Origin: Ruthenibacterium avium
GTDB lineage: Bacteria; Bacillota; Clostridia; Oscillospirales; Ruminococcaceae
Direction of reading: 5' to 3'
Length of the DNA stretch: 13,725 nt
Assembly (NCBI GenBank): GCA_019118905.1
Contig: DWYA01000092.1
Coordinates: 1 to 13,725, forward strand
A model generated the notes under the pieces. The model made no database searches and was not told the origin of the DNA. It saw only the letters and a program-made list of their open reading frames with translations. A program made the translations under genes and the position numbers. Numbering within the stretch: the stretch's first letter is position 1; each line of letters begins with the position of its first letter. Shown here in pieces: positions 1-7,652 of this stretch.

Positions 1-53
1 AACTTTATTGCTTTAACGAAGTAAAGAATTAAATTAAGAAAGGGCGTAAAAAC

Positions 54-1106
54 ATGTCCCGGTTTCTTTCCAATCGATATGCACAGCTGACCCCTTATAC
101 ACCGGGGGAACAGCCGCGCGAAAAAGTATATATTAAGCTAAACACAAATGAATCACCCTATCCGCCGTCGCCTGGCGTTTTAAACCTGACCCAAAAAGAA
201 TTGGAGGATTTGCGGCTATACAGTGACCCTGATGCACGCAAACTGAAACAAGCGCTTGCACGTCAGTACCAGGTGCAAGAAGAAAATGTTCATGTGGCAA
301 ACGGTTCGGACGAAGCCTTGAATTTTGCGTTTATGGCTTATGCAGCTGATGGCAGGGGTGTGGCGTTTGCCGATATGACTTACGGGTTTTACCCGGTATT
401 TGCACAACTGCATGGCATTGACGTGCAAATTATTCCGCTGAAAAAAGATTTTTCGCTTTGCGCCGAAGATTATTTTGCGCTTCACAAAACGATTGTGATT
501 GCAAATCCGAACGCTCCCACCGGGCTCGCGCTTGCCCCGGAAGAAATCGAGACTATCTTGCAGAAAAACCCGGACAGTGTGGTAATTGTAGATGAAGCCT
601 ATGTCGATTTTGGCGCAAAAAGCTGCGTTCCGTTAACCAAACAGTATGAAAATCTGTTGGTGGTTCAAACGTTTTCCAAATCTCGGTCTATGGCCGGTGC
701 GCGGTTGGGATTCGCCATCGGCTGTGCGGATTTGATTGAAGATTTAGAACGCATCCGTTTTTCTACAAATCCTTACAACGTGAATCGCTTAACTCTGGCG
801 CTGGGAGAAACGGCGCTTAACGAGCAAGCTTATTACGACAATAACTGCCGGAAAATCATCGAAACGCGCGAACTTTGCAAACAGCGCTTTCAAAAGCTCG
901 GCTTTGTGTTCCCGGATTCTAAGGCGAACTTTTTGTTCGTCAAAAAAGAAGGCGTGGATGGTAAGATGCTCTATCAAGCCTTGAAGGATCGAGGCGTTTT
1001 GGTGCGCCATTTTGACAAGCCGAATTTGACTGATTACAACCGCGTAACCATCGGAACGCAGCAGGAGATGGATGTTTTGTTCGAGTGTCTGGAGGAGATT
1101 TTATGA
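54..1106 (+). CDS. hisC: Histidinol-phosphate aminotransferase
   Basis: This PLP enzyme converts imidazole acetol phosphate plus glutamate to L-histidinol phosphate, the seventh step of histidine synthesis, in the cytoplasm. The 350-residue protein has the full class I/II aminotransferase layout: NPNAPTG at 151-157, VDEAY at 179-183 (PLP-contacting Asp180 and Tyr183), FSKSRSMAGARLG at 207-219 with Schiff-base Lys209 and phosphate-binding Arg217, and a C-terminal NRVTIGT stretch with the substrate-carboxylate Arg. The ATG at 54 follows an AGAAAGGG ribosome binding site. The stop overlaps the next start (ATGA at 1103-1106), so hisB is translationally coupled. HisC can have some activity on aromatic aminotransfer in organisms lacking dedicated enzymes; nothing here decides that. 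It is the first his gene visible, but the operon may begin further upstream. Confidence 0.96.
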   Translation: MSRFLSNRYAQLTPYTPGEQPREKVYIKLNTNESPYPPSPGVLNLTQKELEDLRLYSDPDARKLKQALARQYQVQEENVHVANGSDEALNFAFMAYAADGRGVAFADMTYGFYPVFAQLHGIDVQIIPLKKDFSLCAEDYFALHKTIVIANPNAPTGLALAPEEIETILQKNPDSVVIVDEAYVDFGAKSCVPLTKQYENLLVVQTFSKSRSMAGARLGFAIGCADLIEDLERIRFSTNPYNVNRLTLALGETALNEQAYYDNNCRKIIETRELCKQRFQKLGFVFPDSKANFLFVKKEGVDGKMLYQALKDRGVLVRHFDKPNLTDYNRVTIGTQQEMDVLFECLEEIL

Positions 1107-1693
1107 GACAAGCGCAGGTTCAGCGCACAACACAAGAAACCAACATTACACTGTCGCTTTGCATTGACGGCACTGGGAACAGCGACATCAAGAGCGGCGT
1201 AGGCTTTTTAGACCATATGCTTACGCTTTGGGCGAAACATGGCAGAATGGATTTAGGGTTATCCTGTAAGGGCGATGTGTGGGTGGATGACCACCACAGT
1301 GTTGAGGATATTGCCATTGTATTGGGGCAGGCGTTTGCCGAGGCCGTAGGAGAGAAGCGGGGAATCTGCCGTTATGCAGACCGCCATCTTGCCATGGACG
1401 AAGCATTGGTGCTTTGCAGCGCAGACCTTTCCGGCCGCGGCGGGTACTACGGTGCGCTCGAATTTCCCACGGAGAAGATTGGAAGCTTTGATACACAGCT
1501 GGTGGATGAATTTATGCAGGCGTTTGCAGCACACGCAAAATTAACACTCCATCTGAGGCAGATTTGCGGCAAAAATTCACATCATATAGCAGAGGCTTGC
1601 TTCAAAGCGCTGGGGCGTGTGCTGCGTGAGGCGTGTACCATTGACCCGTCACTGGCGGGAGAAATACCATCGACCAAGGGGATATTATCATGA
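1103..1693 (+). CDS. hisB: Imidazoleglycerol-phosphate dehydratase (monofunctional)
   Basis: The enzyme dehydrates imidazole glycerol phosphate to imidazole acetol phosphate, the sixth step of the pathway, using two Mn ions. The 196-residue protein carries the family motifs in order: GFLDHML (34-40), DDHHSVEDIAI (62-72) with metal-binding His64/His65, NSHHIAEACFKAL (158-170) with the second metal set His160, His161 and Glu164, and PSTKG (189-193). There is no N-terminal HAD phosphatase domain as in the E. coli fusion, so histidinol phosphate must be dephosphorylated by another protein. I chose the ATG at 1103 over an in-frame GTG at 1085 because GGAGG sits at 1091-1095 and the ATGA overlap with hisC matches the other junctions of this operon. 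The stop overlaps the hisZ ATG (1690-1693). Confidence 0.96.
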   Translation: MRQAQVQRTTQETNITLSLCIDGTGNSDIKSGVGFLDHMLTLWAKHGRMDLGLSCKGDVWVDDHHSVEDIAIVLGQAFAEAVGEKRGICRYADRHLAMDEALVLCSADLSGRGGYYGALEFPTEKIGSFDTQLVDEFMQAFAAHAKLTLHLRQICGKNSHHIAEACFKALGRVLREACTIDPSLAGEIPSTKGILS

Positions 1694-2781
1694 AAGAAAA
1701 TCAATGGGATGAACCACTGAGCGAGCTGTACCGGCAGTATGGCTTTCGCAAGTTTCGCATTTCCAAATTTGAAGATTATGACTTATATGTTGAAAATAAA
1801 GACTTTTTACATACAGGAACGGTGATTGCGTTTCGTGATGCAGACGGTTCTTTAAAAGCGTTAAAGCCGGATGTGACGTTGTCCGTCATGAAAAACAGCC
1901 GCGGGGAAAACGAAAAACTCTATTACAGCGAAAATGTGTACCGTGAAAAAAACGGTTTTTTTCGAGAGATTCTGCAAGTTGGTGTAGAATCAGTGGGTAA
2001 GATTGATGCCTATGCACAGGCAGAAGTTGTCATCTTGGCAGTGCGTTCGCTGGAATTGCTTTCTGAGCAATATGTGTTAAATGTTTCAGCGGTTGATTTT
2101 ATCCACCGCGTTCTTTGTGAAATATCGCCGGAACAGGCTGTCCGTCAAGAAATATTATTGATGGTGGAGCAAAAAAACATTCACGGGATTCAGGCGCTGG
2201 TGCAGTCGGGGCGACTGACAGAAGAAAAAGCGACTTATTTAACTGCTCTGATGAAAATTTGCGCACCGCTTCAAGAGGGTCTGATTCTGGCAAAGCAGGC
2301 AGTCGGCAGTCGGCCGGAAGGGGAACTTCTGCGTGGATTGCAAGAGTTGTCACAGCTTTTAAATCAGCTCGGCATGGGGGAAAGCGTTCGTTTGGATTTT
2401 TCCCTTGTGAACAGCATGGATTATTATAACGGCATTATTTTTCAAGGCTTTGTACCCGATGTTCCCGCGGCAGTTTTATTTGGCGGGCGATACGATAAAC
2501 TTCCCGAAAAGATGGGCAAGCGAGTTGGTGCAATCGGGTTTGGCATTGATTTGTCTATGCTTGAGCAGCGTGTGAAAAAGGATTCACCCTACGATGTGGA
2601 TTATGTGCTGTTGTACAAGGAGCAAATTGCCCCTAAAGAAATGTTTTTGCTGGCGCAAGCGCTGCGTCAGCGCGGAAAGAGTGTGCTGTGCCAGCCAAAG
2701 GAAGTTGACTGCGCAGTTGTGCGGTGCAAAAAAATGCTGGATTACCGCGAAGGGATGACAGCTGAGGAGGTTACAGCATGA
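1690..2781 (+). CDS. hisZ: ATP phosphoribosyltransferase regulatory subunit (HisRS paralogue)
   Basis: HisZ is a catalytically dead relative of histidyl-tRNA synthetase that forms a hetero-octamer with short HisG and is needed for its activity and histidine feedback. The class II aminoacyl-tRNA synthetase core is visible: ALKPDVTLSVM (57-67), a motif 2-like YYSENVYR...REILQVGVE (78-100) and a motif 3-like FGGRYDK...GAIGFGIDLSML (264 onward). The HisRS signature with its catalytic Arg (RG.DYYTG) is replaced by NSMDYYNG (241-248), which argues against a true synthetase. At 363 residues it also lacks a full anticodon-binding domain. The gene is overlapped by ATGA on both sides, directly upstream of the short hisG it should serve. 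An AAGGGG ribosome binding site lies at about 1677-1682. Confidence 0.93.
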   Translation: MKENQWDEPLSELYRQYGFRKFRISKFEDYDLYVENKDFLHTGTVIAFRDADGSLKALKPDVTLSVMKNSRGENEKLYYSENVYREKNGFFREILQVGVESVGKIDAYAQAEVVILAVRSLELLSEQYVLNVSAVDFIHRVLCEISPEQAVRQEILLMVEQKNIHGIQALVQSGRLTEEKATYLTALMKICAPLQEGLILAKQAVGSRPEGELLRGLQELSQLLNQLGMGESVRLDFSLVNSMDYYNGIIFQGFVPDVPAAVLFGGRYDKLPEKMGKRVGAIGFGIDLSMLEQRVKKDSPYDVDYVLLYKEQIAPKEMFLLAQALRQRGKSVLCQPKEVDCAVVRCKKMLDYREGMTAEEVTA

Positions 2782-3410
2782 TTCAAATTGCATTGCCAAA
2801 AGGGCGTTTGGGCGAAAAGGCTTATGAGAGGATGGCAAAGGCGGGCTATGAGTGCCCTGCCATTTTAGAAAAAAATCGAAAGCTCACATTTGAAAATGAA
2901 GAAAAAGGCGTGCGTTATTTTTGGGTGAAGCCCTCGGACGTCAGCATTTATGTAGAGCGCGGCGCAGCTGATATTGGGATTGTCGGAAAAGATATTTTGC
3001 TGGAATATCGCCCTGATGTATACGAGCTGCTAGACTTGCATATGGGCAAATGCCGCATGTGCGTAGCGGGGCCGGAGGATTTTTATGACGACCACAGCCG
3101 TTTGCTGCGTGTAGCAACGAAGTTTGCGCATATCGCGACCGAATATTACAAATCGCGCTCTCGAGATATTGATATTATCCGGTTGAACGGTTCGATTGAG
3201 CTTGCGCCTATTTTAGGGCTTTCAGATGTTATTGTCGATATTGTAGAAACCGGAAAAACGCTGCAAGAAAATCACCTTGTGCCGCTTGAAGAAATTGTAC
3301 CAATCAGTGCGCGGCTGATTTGCAACCGTGTGAGCTATCAGTTTCAGCATGATGCGATTACAGCTTTGCAGGAAAAGTTGGCGGCAGTTTTAGCACAAGA
3401 GCAGGCTTGA
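2778..3410 (+). CDS. hisG: ATP phosphoribosyltransferase, short form catalytic subunit
   Basis: HisG makes phosphoribosyl-ATP from ATP and PRPP, the committed and feedback-controlled first step of histidine synthesis. The 210-residue protein is the short (HisG-S) type: it has the two periplasmic-binding-like catalytic lobes but lacks the C-terminal ACT-like regulatory domain, so it depends on HisZ, encoded immediately upstream with an ATGA overlap. Motifs seen are ALPKGRLG near the N terminus, GAADIGIVGKDIL at about residues 62-74, and the PRPP-binding LNGSIELAPILGLSD followed by IVDIVETGKTL at about 138-165. The ribosome binding site is GAGGAGG (2764-2770). A 21-base gap containing GAGGGG follows before hisD, one of the larger gaps in the operon. 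Confidence 0.96.
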   Translation: MIQIALPKGRLGEKAYERMAKAGYECPAILEKNRKLTFENEEKGVRYFWVKPSDVSIYVERGAADIGIVGKDILLEYRPDVYELLDLHMGKCRMCVAGPEDFYDDHSRLLRVATKFAHIATEYYKSRSRDIDIIRLNGSIELAPILGLSDVIVDIVETGKTLQENHLVPLEEIVPISARLICNRVSYQFQHDAITALQEKLAAVLAQEQA

Positions 3411-3431
3411 AGCCGGAGTGAGGGGAAAAGG

Positions 3432-4712
3432 ATGAAAATTTATCGGTTAAACGAAATTGAGGAAAAAGATGTTTTTTTGCGCTGTGATACGGGGGTTGAT
3501 GTATCACAGCCGGTACGCGAAATGATAGAGCGTGTGCGTAAAGAGGGCGATCAAGCCCTTTATGCATTAACCGAGCAGTTTGACGGCGCAAAATTAGAAA
3601 CGTTGGCAGTCAGCAAACAGGAGATAGAGGATGCACTGCAAAAAGTCGAAAAAGAGTTTTTGGAAATTCTGCGCGAAGCGGCGCAGAACATTCGCCGTTA
3701 TCACGAAAAGCAAAAAAGGGAAAGTTTTGTCATGACCGAGCGGGAAGGCGTAGTGCTGGGACAGAAAATCTTGCCCCTTGAACGAGTGGGCATTTATGTA
3801 CCCGGCGGCACAGCGGCCTACCCCTCCAGCGTGTTAATGAATGCCGTTCCCGCACAGATTGCCGGGGTGAAAGAGATTATTATGGTAACTCCTCCCGGCC
3901 GCGACGGAACGGTGAATCCCGCCATTTTGGCAGCCGCTCATGTTGCCGGTGTAACGCAAATTTTCAAGCTGGGCGGTGCACAAGCTGTGGCGGCATTGGC
4001 TTACGGCACACAGTCCGTCCCCCGTGTTGATAAAATTGTGGGGCCTGGAAATGCTTATGTTGCAGAGGCGAAAAAGCAGGTATTTGGTCAGGTAAATATT
4101 GATATGGTTGCCGGCCCGTCGGAAGTATTGGTGTTGGCGGATGAAAAATCAAACCCTGTTTACATCGCTGCCGATTTGCTGTCTCAAGCAGAGCACGACA
4201 AATTGGCGTCGGCAGTGCTGGTAACAGACAGTGAGACGTTGGCACAGCATGTTTCTGCTGAGGTAGAGCGGCAGCTTCAAACATTGGAGCGCGAGGAGAT
4301 TGCCCGTGCGTCGATAGAAGCCAACGGAAAAATTATTTTGGTAAAAGATATGCATGAGGCAATCGAAGTTTCTAACCGGATTGCCCCGGAACATTTGGAA
4401 CTTTGCCTGGAAGACCCATTTGCATGGTTAAGCATGGTTCAAAATGCCGGTTCTGTCTTTTTGGGACGCTATAACCCGGAACCTATGGGCGATTATTTTT
4501 CCGGCCCGAACCACACTTTGCCTACAATGGGAACGGCTCGTTTTTACAGCCCGCTGTCAGTGGATGACTTTGTCAAGAAAATGCAGTTCAGCTACTATAC
4601 CCGTGATGCATTAAAGCAGGATTATAAAAAGGTGAGCCAATTTGCGCGAAAAGAAGGGCTGACCGCACATGCGCGCGCCGTCGAAATTCGCTTTGAGGAG
4701 GAGTGCCAATGA
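3432..4712 (+). CDS. hisD: Histidinol dehydrogenase
   Basis: This zinc enzyme oxidises L-histidinol to L-histidine in two NAD-dependent steps, the end of the pathway. The 426-residue length is typical. Motifs include YVPGGTAAYPSSVLMNAVPA (122-141), KLGGAQAVAALAYGT (179-193), VDKIVGPGN (199-207) and the substrate/catalytic region APEHLEL (318-324) with Glu320/His321. The expected Zn ligands are Gln252 and His255 in SQAEHD, Asp354 in GDYFSGPNH, and His413 in LTAHARAVEIR. The ATG at 3432 is preceded by AGGGGAAAAG. The stop TGA overlaps the hisH ATG (4709-4712). Confidence 0.97.
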   Translation: MKIYRLNEIEEKDVFLRCDTGVDVSQPVREMIERVRKEGDQALYALTEQFDGAKLETLAVSKQEIEDALQKVEKEFLEILREAAQNIRRYHEKQKRESFVMTEREGVVLGQKILPLERVGIYVPGGTAAYPSSVLMNAVPAQIAGVKEIIMVTPPGRDGTVNPAILAAAHVAGVTQIFKLGGAQAVAALAYGTQSVPRVDKIVGPGNAYVAEAKKQVFGQVNIDMVAGPSEVLVLADEKSNPVYIAADLLSQAEHDKLASAVLVTDSETLAQHVSAEVERQLQTLEREEIARASIEANGKIILVKDMHEAIEVSNRIAPEHLELCLEDPFAWLSMVQNAGSVFLGRYNPEPMGDYFSGPNHTLPTMGTARFYSPLSVDDFVKKMQFSYYTRDALKQDYKKVSQFARKEGLTAHARAVEIRFEEECQ

Positions 4713-5323
4713 TCGCAATTATTGACTACGGCGTAGGAAATCTTTTCTCTTTGAAAAGCTCCTTAGAAGCGATTGGACAAAAAGCTGTTGTTACCGGAGA
4801 ACAGGAAGTGCTTGACCGTGCCAGCCATATCATTCTTCCCGGTGTAGGGGCGTTTGGCGATGCGGTGCAAAGGCTGCACGATACGGGAATGTTTCGTGCA
4901 GCATTGTATCAAGCTGAACAAGGGAAACCATTGCTCGGTATTTGCCTCGGAATGCAGATGCTGCTGGAAACTTCTTATGAATATGGTGTACACCGCGGAC
5001 TGGGGCTGATTCAGGGGGAAGTGCGTCCTATTTCTGAGCAAATCCCCGAAGGATTGCTGGTTCCGCATATGGGCTGGAACGCGCTTTCTTTTGGAAAAGA
5101 AAAAAGTCCGTTATTTGCCGAAGTGGAAGAAGGGGAGTATGTTTATTTTGTTCACTCCTATGCAGGTGTTGGCTGCGGTGCGCAGTGCGTTGCTGTAACG
5201 GAATACGGAGCGCCATTAACTGCCGCCGTTCAGAATAAAAATGTATACGGAACTCAGTTTCACCCGGAAAAAAGCGGAAAAACCGGCCTGAAAATTTTAA
5301 AAAATTTTTGCGAATTGGAGTGA
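4709..5323 (+). CDS. hisH: Imidazole glycerol phosphate synthase, glutaminase subunit
   Basis: HisH is the class I glutamine amidotransferase that releases ammonia from glutamine and channels it to HisF. The 204-residue protein begins MIAIIDYGVGNLFS. It has the oxyanion-strand LPGVGAFGD (43-51), the nucleophile elbow GICLGMQ with Cys79, and the other catalytic residues His185 and Glu187 in TQFHPEKSG. I place the start at the ATG at 4709, which overlaps the hisD stop and follows GAGGAGGAG, rather than an in-frame GTG at 4703 that would add two residues unlike the family start. The partner gene hisF is two genes downstream. Confidence 0.96.
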   Translation: MIAIIDYGVGNLFSLKSSLEAIGQKAVVTGEQEVLDRASHIILPGVGAFGDAVQRLHDTGMFRAALYQAEQGKPLLGICLGMQMLLETSYEYGVHRGLGLIQGEVRPISEQIPEGLLVPHMGWNALSFGKEKSPLFAEVEEGEYVYFVHSYAGVGCGAQCVAVTEYGAPLTAAVQNKNVYGTQFHPEKSGKTGLKILKNFCELE

Positions 5324-5328
5324 ACGCG

Positions 5329-6042
5329 ATGATTTTGCTTCCGGCAATTGATTTATATGAGAAAAAAGCCGTGCGGCTGGTTCGCGGAGATTACCGGCAG
5401 ATGACAGTTTATTCGGAATATCCGCAGGAACAGGCGAAAACCTTTGCACAGCAAGGTGCATCATGGCTGCATGTGGTTGATTTGGAAGGAGCCAAAGATG
5501 GAACCACGCCGAATTTTTCGGTGGTGGCAGAAATCTGCCGAACCAGCGGGCTGCGCGTAGAAATCGGCGGCGGCATCCGTGATACTGATACTATCGCGCG
5601 CTACTTGGATGCAGGCGCCGAGCGGGTTATCTTAGGAACGAAGGCGGTGTCAGACCCCGATTTTTTGGAACATGCAGTAAGAACTTTCCACTCACATATT
5701 GCCGTTGGGGTCGATATTTTAGAGGGCTGCATTGCAACACATGGCTGGCAGGAAAAAAGCACACAGCCCGTGGAGCAGTTTTTTGAGCGGCTTTGCAAGT
5801 TGGGTGTGAAAACGGCTATCTGCACCGATATTTCCAAAGACGGAATGCTCGCAGGAACAAATCTGGATTTATACAAGGATTTGTCAAAGAGATTTTCGCT
5901 GGATCTTATCGCCTCCGGTGGTGTATCCTCTTTGGAGGATATTCGCGGCTTAAAGCAGATGGGGCTATATGGTGCTATTTTAGGCAAAGCATTGTATACC
6001 GGGGCTTTGTCCTTGCAAGATGCGCTCAAAGAGGTGACTTGA
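5329..6042 (+). CDS. hisA: ProFAR isomerase (HisA, beta/alpha barrel)
   Basis: HisA catalyses the Amadori rearrangement of ProFAR to PRFAR, the fourth step. The 237-residue protein is a two-fold symmetrical (beta-alpha)8 barrel with the catalytic aspartates Asp8 (LLPAIDLY) and Asp129 (VGVDI). The phosphate-binding loops GGGIRD (80-85) and ASGGVSS are visible near the ends of the two half-barrels, and TDISKDGMLAG (166-176) supplies the usual second-half Asp and Gly residues. After Asp129 the sequence is ILEGC instead of the commoner Arg/Lys-containing loop. The ATG at 5329 follows GGAG at 5317-5320, five bases after the hisH stop. An in-frame start further upstream at 5308 would overlap hisH and add non-family residues. 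Confidence 0.94.
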   Translation: MILLPAIDLYEKKAVRLVRGDYRQMTVYSEYPQEQAKTFAQQGASWLHVVDLEGAKDGTTPNFSVVAEICRTSGLRVEIGGGIRDTDTIARYLDAGAERVILGTKAVSDPDFLEHAVRTFHSHIAVGVDILEGCIATHGWQEKSTQPVEQFFERLCKLGVKTAICTDISKDGMLAGTNLDLYKDLSKRFSLDLIASGGVSSLEDIRGLKQMGLYGAILGKALYTGALSLQDALKEVT

Positions 6043-6043
6043 G

Positions 6044-6802
6044 ATGGTGACAAAAAGAATTATCCCATGCCTTGACATCAAGGATGGGCGCGTGGTAAAA
6101 GGAGTGCAGTTTTTAAATTTGCGTGACGTATCCGACCCAGTGGAGCTGGCGCGCTATTATTCGGACAACGGTGCAGATGAGCTTGTTTTTTACGATATTA
6201 CCGCATCATTTGAAAAGCGCAAACTGTTTGCCGATATTTTGACAAAAGTAGCTTCTCAAATTTTTATTCCGCTCACTGTCGGCGGCGGTATTTCGGAGCT
6301 GGCAGATTTTGAGCGGGTGCTTTCCTGTGGAGCAGACAAGGTTTCCGTCAATTCCGGCGCGGTAAAAAATCCGGCCATCATCGAACAAGCAGCGCGGCGC
6401 TATGGGGATCAATGTGTTGTCCTTTCGGTTGACGTTAAGCGCGTCGGAGAGGCTTGGCATGTGTTTTTGAATGGCGGCAGAACCGACAGCGGGCTGGATG
6501 CACTGGAATGGATTCGCAAGGGTGTTGCCCTTGGTGCAGGGGAAGTGGTTGTCAATTCTATGGATACCGATGGCGTCAAGAAAGGCTTTGATCTCCCTCT
6601 TTTGCGCGAAGTGTGCAGCATTGTCAAGGTTCCTGTCATCGCCTCGGGCGGCGCGGGATGTATTCAGGATTTCAGCAATCTCTTTTGCGAAGTGCCAAAG
6701 GTGTCCGCTGGGCTTGCAGCAAGTGTATTTCACTTTGGAGAAATTGCTATTCCTGTACTCAAGCAGGAGCTGGCTGAAAAGGGAGTGTGCGTAAGACTGT
6801 GA
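6044..6802 (+). CDS. hisF: Imidazole glycerol phosphate synthase, cyclase subunit
   Basis: HisF uses ammonia from HisH to convert PRFAR into imidazole glycerol phosphate and AICAR, the latter feeding purine synthesis. The 252-residue barrel starts MVTKRIIPCLD with catalytic Asp11. The second catalytic Asp130 lies in LSVDVKR, phosphate-loop GGGIS is at 80-84, and the second half has NSMDTDG (171-177) and ASGGAG. The start is one base after the hisA stop, with GAGGTG at 6031-6036 as ribosome binding site inside hisA. The end overlaps the start of hisI by four bases (GTGA). Confidence 0.96.
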   Translation: MVTKRIIPCLDIKDGRVVKGVQFLNLRDVSDPVELARYYSDNGADELVFYDITASFEKRKLFADILTKVASQIFIPLTVGGGISELADFERVLSCGADKVSVNSGAVKNPAIIEQAARRYGDQCVVLSVDVKRVGEAWHVFLNGGRTDSGLDALEWIRKGVALGAGEVVVNSMDTDGVKKGFDLPLLREVCSIVKVPVIASGGAGCIQDFSNLFCEVPKVSAGLAASVFHFGEIAIPVLKQELAEKGVCVRL

Positions 6803-7134
6803 GTGTTGCGGAAACATTAAAGTTTGACGAGAAAGGTCTGATTCCTGCTATTGTGCAGGACGCAGAAACAAAACGAGTTTTGACGCTCGCTTATATGAAT
6901 CGGGAATCTTTAGAAATTTCTCTCGAGAAGGGATTAACCTGTTTTTGGTCACGGTCACGGGGAGAACTATGGCTGAAAGGGGAAACCAGCGGGAATTATC
7001 AGCATATCGTGTCCATAGAAGCAGACTGTGATGGCGATGCTTTGCTGGTTCAAGTAAATAAAGACGGTCCGGCTTGCCATCTAGGAACAAATTCTTGTTT
7101 TGATGGTCGTTTAATTTATAAAAAGGAGGAATAA
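6799..7134 (+). CDS. hisI: Phosphoribosyl-AMP cyclohydrolase
   Basis: This Zn/Mg enzyme opens the purine ring of phosphoribosyl-AMP, the third step. The 111-residue single-domain protein has the family signatures LAYMNRESL (30-38), FWSRSRGELW (49-58), the Mg-binding DCDGDAL (76-82), and the Zn cysteines Cys93 and Cys100 with His94 in PACHLGTNSC. It is not fused to the HisE domain, unlike in many bacteria. Two GTG starts are possible: 6787 and 6799. I prefer 6799 because it overlaps the hisF stop as GTGA, as at other junctions, and because the GGGAG at 6781-6785 is too close to 6787 though rather far (13 bases) from 6799. The start is therefore the least certain part. Confidence 0.93.
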   Translation: MSVAETLKFDEKGLIPAIVQDAETKRVLTLAYMNRESLEISLEKGLTCFWSRSRGELWLKGETSGNYQHIVSIEADCDGDALLVQVNKDGPACHLGTNSCFDGRLIYKKEE

Positions 7135-7138
7135 GCGT

Positions 7139-7468
7139 TTGGAACAAGTATTTTCTTATGAAGGCCTCTATGCTTTGCTGCAAGAGCGAAATCAAACCCG
7201 CCCAGAAGGCTCTTACACCACCTATTTGTTTGAAAAGGGTCTGGATAAAATTTTGAAAAAAATAGGGGAGGAGAGTACCGAGGTAATCATTGCGGCAAAA
7301 GCGCAGGATCGAGATGAAACGGTTTATGAAATTGCAGACCTTGCCTATCATGTAATGGTGCTGATGGTACAGGCTGGGATTACATTGGATGATGTGGCGG
7401 GGGAACTGGCGTCGCGTCATGTGATTGATCATAAAGTGAAACAAGAAAAAATGACAGGTAAGGCATAA
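7139..7468 (+). CDS. hisE: Phosphoribosyl-ATP pyrophosphatase
   Basis: HisE hydrolyses phosphoribosyl-ATP to phosphoribosyl-AMP and pyrophosphate, the second step. The 109-residue all-alpha protein belongs to the MazG-like NTP pyrophosphohydrolases: EGSYTTYLFEKG, then KKIGEESTEVIIAAK and DETVYEIADLAYHVM supply the acidic Mg-binding residues. No ATG is available at the N terminus. The start is a TTG at 7139, eight bases after a strong AAGGAGGA (7123-7130), giving MEQVFSYEGLY. It is the last gene of the his operon, and the terminator begins three bases after its stop. Confidence 0.95.
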   Translation: MEQVFSYEGLYALLQERNQTRPEGSYTTYLFEKGLDKILKKIGEESTEVIIAAKAQDRDETVYEIADLAYHVMVLMVQAGITLDDVAGELASRHVIDHKVKQEKMTGKA

Positions 7469-7470
7469 AG

Positions 7471-7515
7471 AAAAGCGGCTTGGGCGCAAAGAAAGAGCGC
7501 AAGAGCCGCTTTTTT
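7471..7515 (+). terminator. Intrinsic terminator of the his operon
   Basis: AAAAGCGGCT (7471-7480) pairs with AGCCGCTTTT (7504-7513). An inner GCGC/GCGC pairing (7484-7487 with 7497-7500) lies around a purine-rich loop at 7488-7496. A run of five T follows at 7511-7515. It starts directly after the hisE stop and separates the operon from the next promoter. Confidence 0.93.
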
Positions 7516-7599
7516 ACGCCCGATCCGGGTCGGTAAGACCTTATGCGTTTTTTAGTTTTGCGAAGCGCCTTAGCGAAAAAGAAAAAATAAAAAGAAAGA

Positions 7600-7628
7600 T
7601 TGTAAGATTTCCCATTGCGTGATATACT
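7600..7628 (+). promoter_or_regulatory. Candidate sigma-A promoter for the transporter/pfk genes
   Basis: TTGTAA (7600-7605) and TATACT (7623-7628) are separated by exactly 17 bases, matching four and five of six consensus positions respectively. They lie just upstream of the ribosome binding site and ATG at 7653 and downstream of the his terminator. The remaining sequence from 7516 to 7599 contains a near-palindrome CCGATCCGGGTCGG (7520-7533) of unknown meaning and an A-rich stretch. Confidence 0.75.
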
Positions 7629-7652
7629 AAAAGGCAAGAGAGGAATGGGAGA

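Noticed and set aside
1..53. T-box or his leader attenuator before hisC
   Set aside because: Only a weak CTTTA/TAAAG pairing (11-26) is visible in 53 bases, with no T-box sequence, terminator or run of His codons. Any leader would be outside the window.
1690..2781. Histidyl-tRNA synthetase
   Set aside because: The class II core is present, but the catalytic Arg signature is replaced by NSMDYYNG, the anticodon domain is truncated and the gene sits next to short hisG. HisZ fits better.
7520..7533. CCGATCCGGGTCGG near-palindrome as a second terminator or operator
   Set aside because: It has no loop or T run suitable for termination and is single-copy in the window; too little to call.
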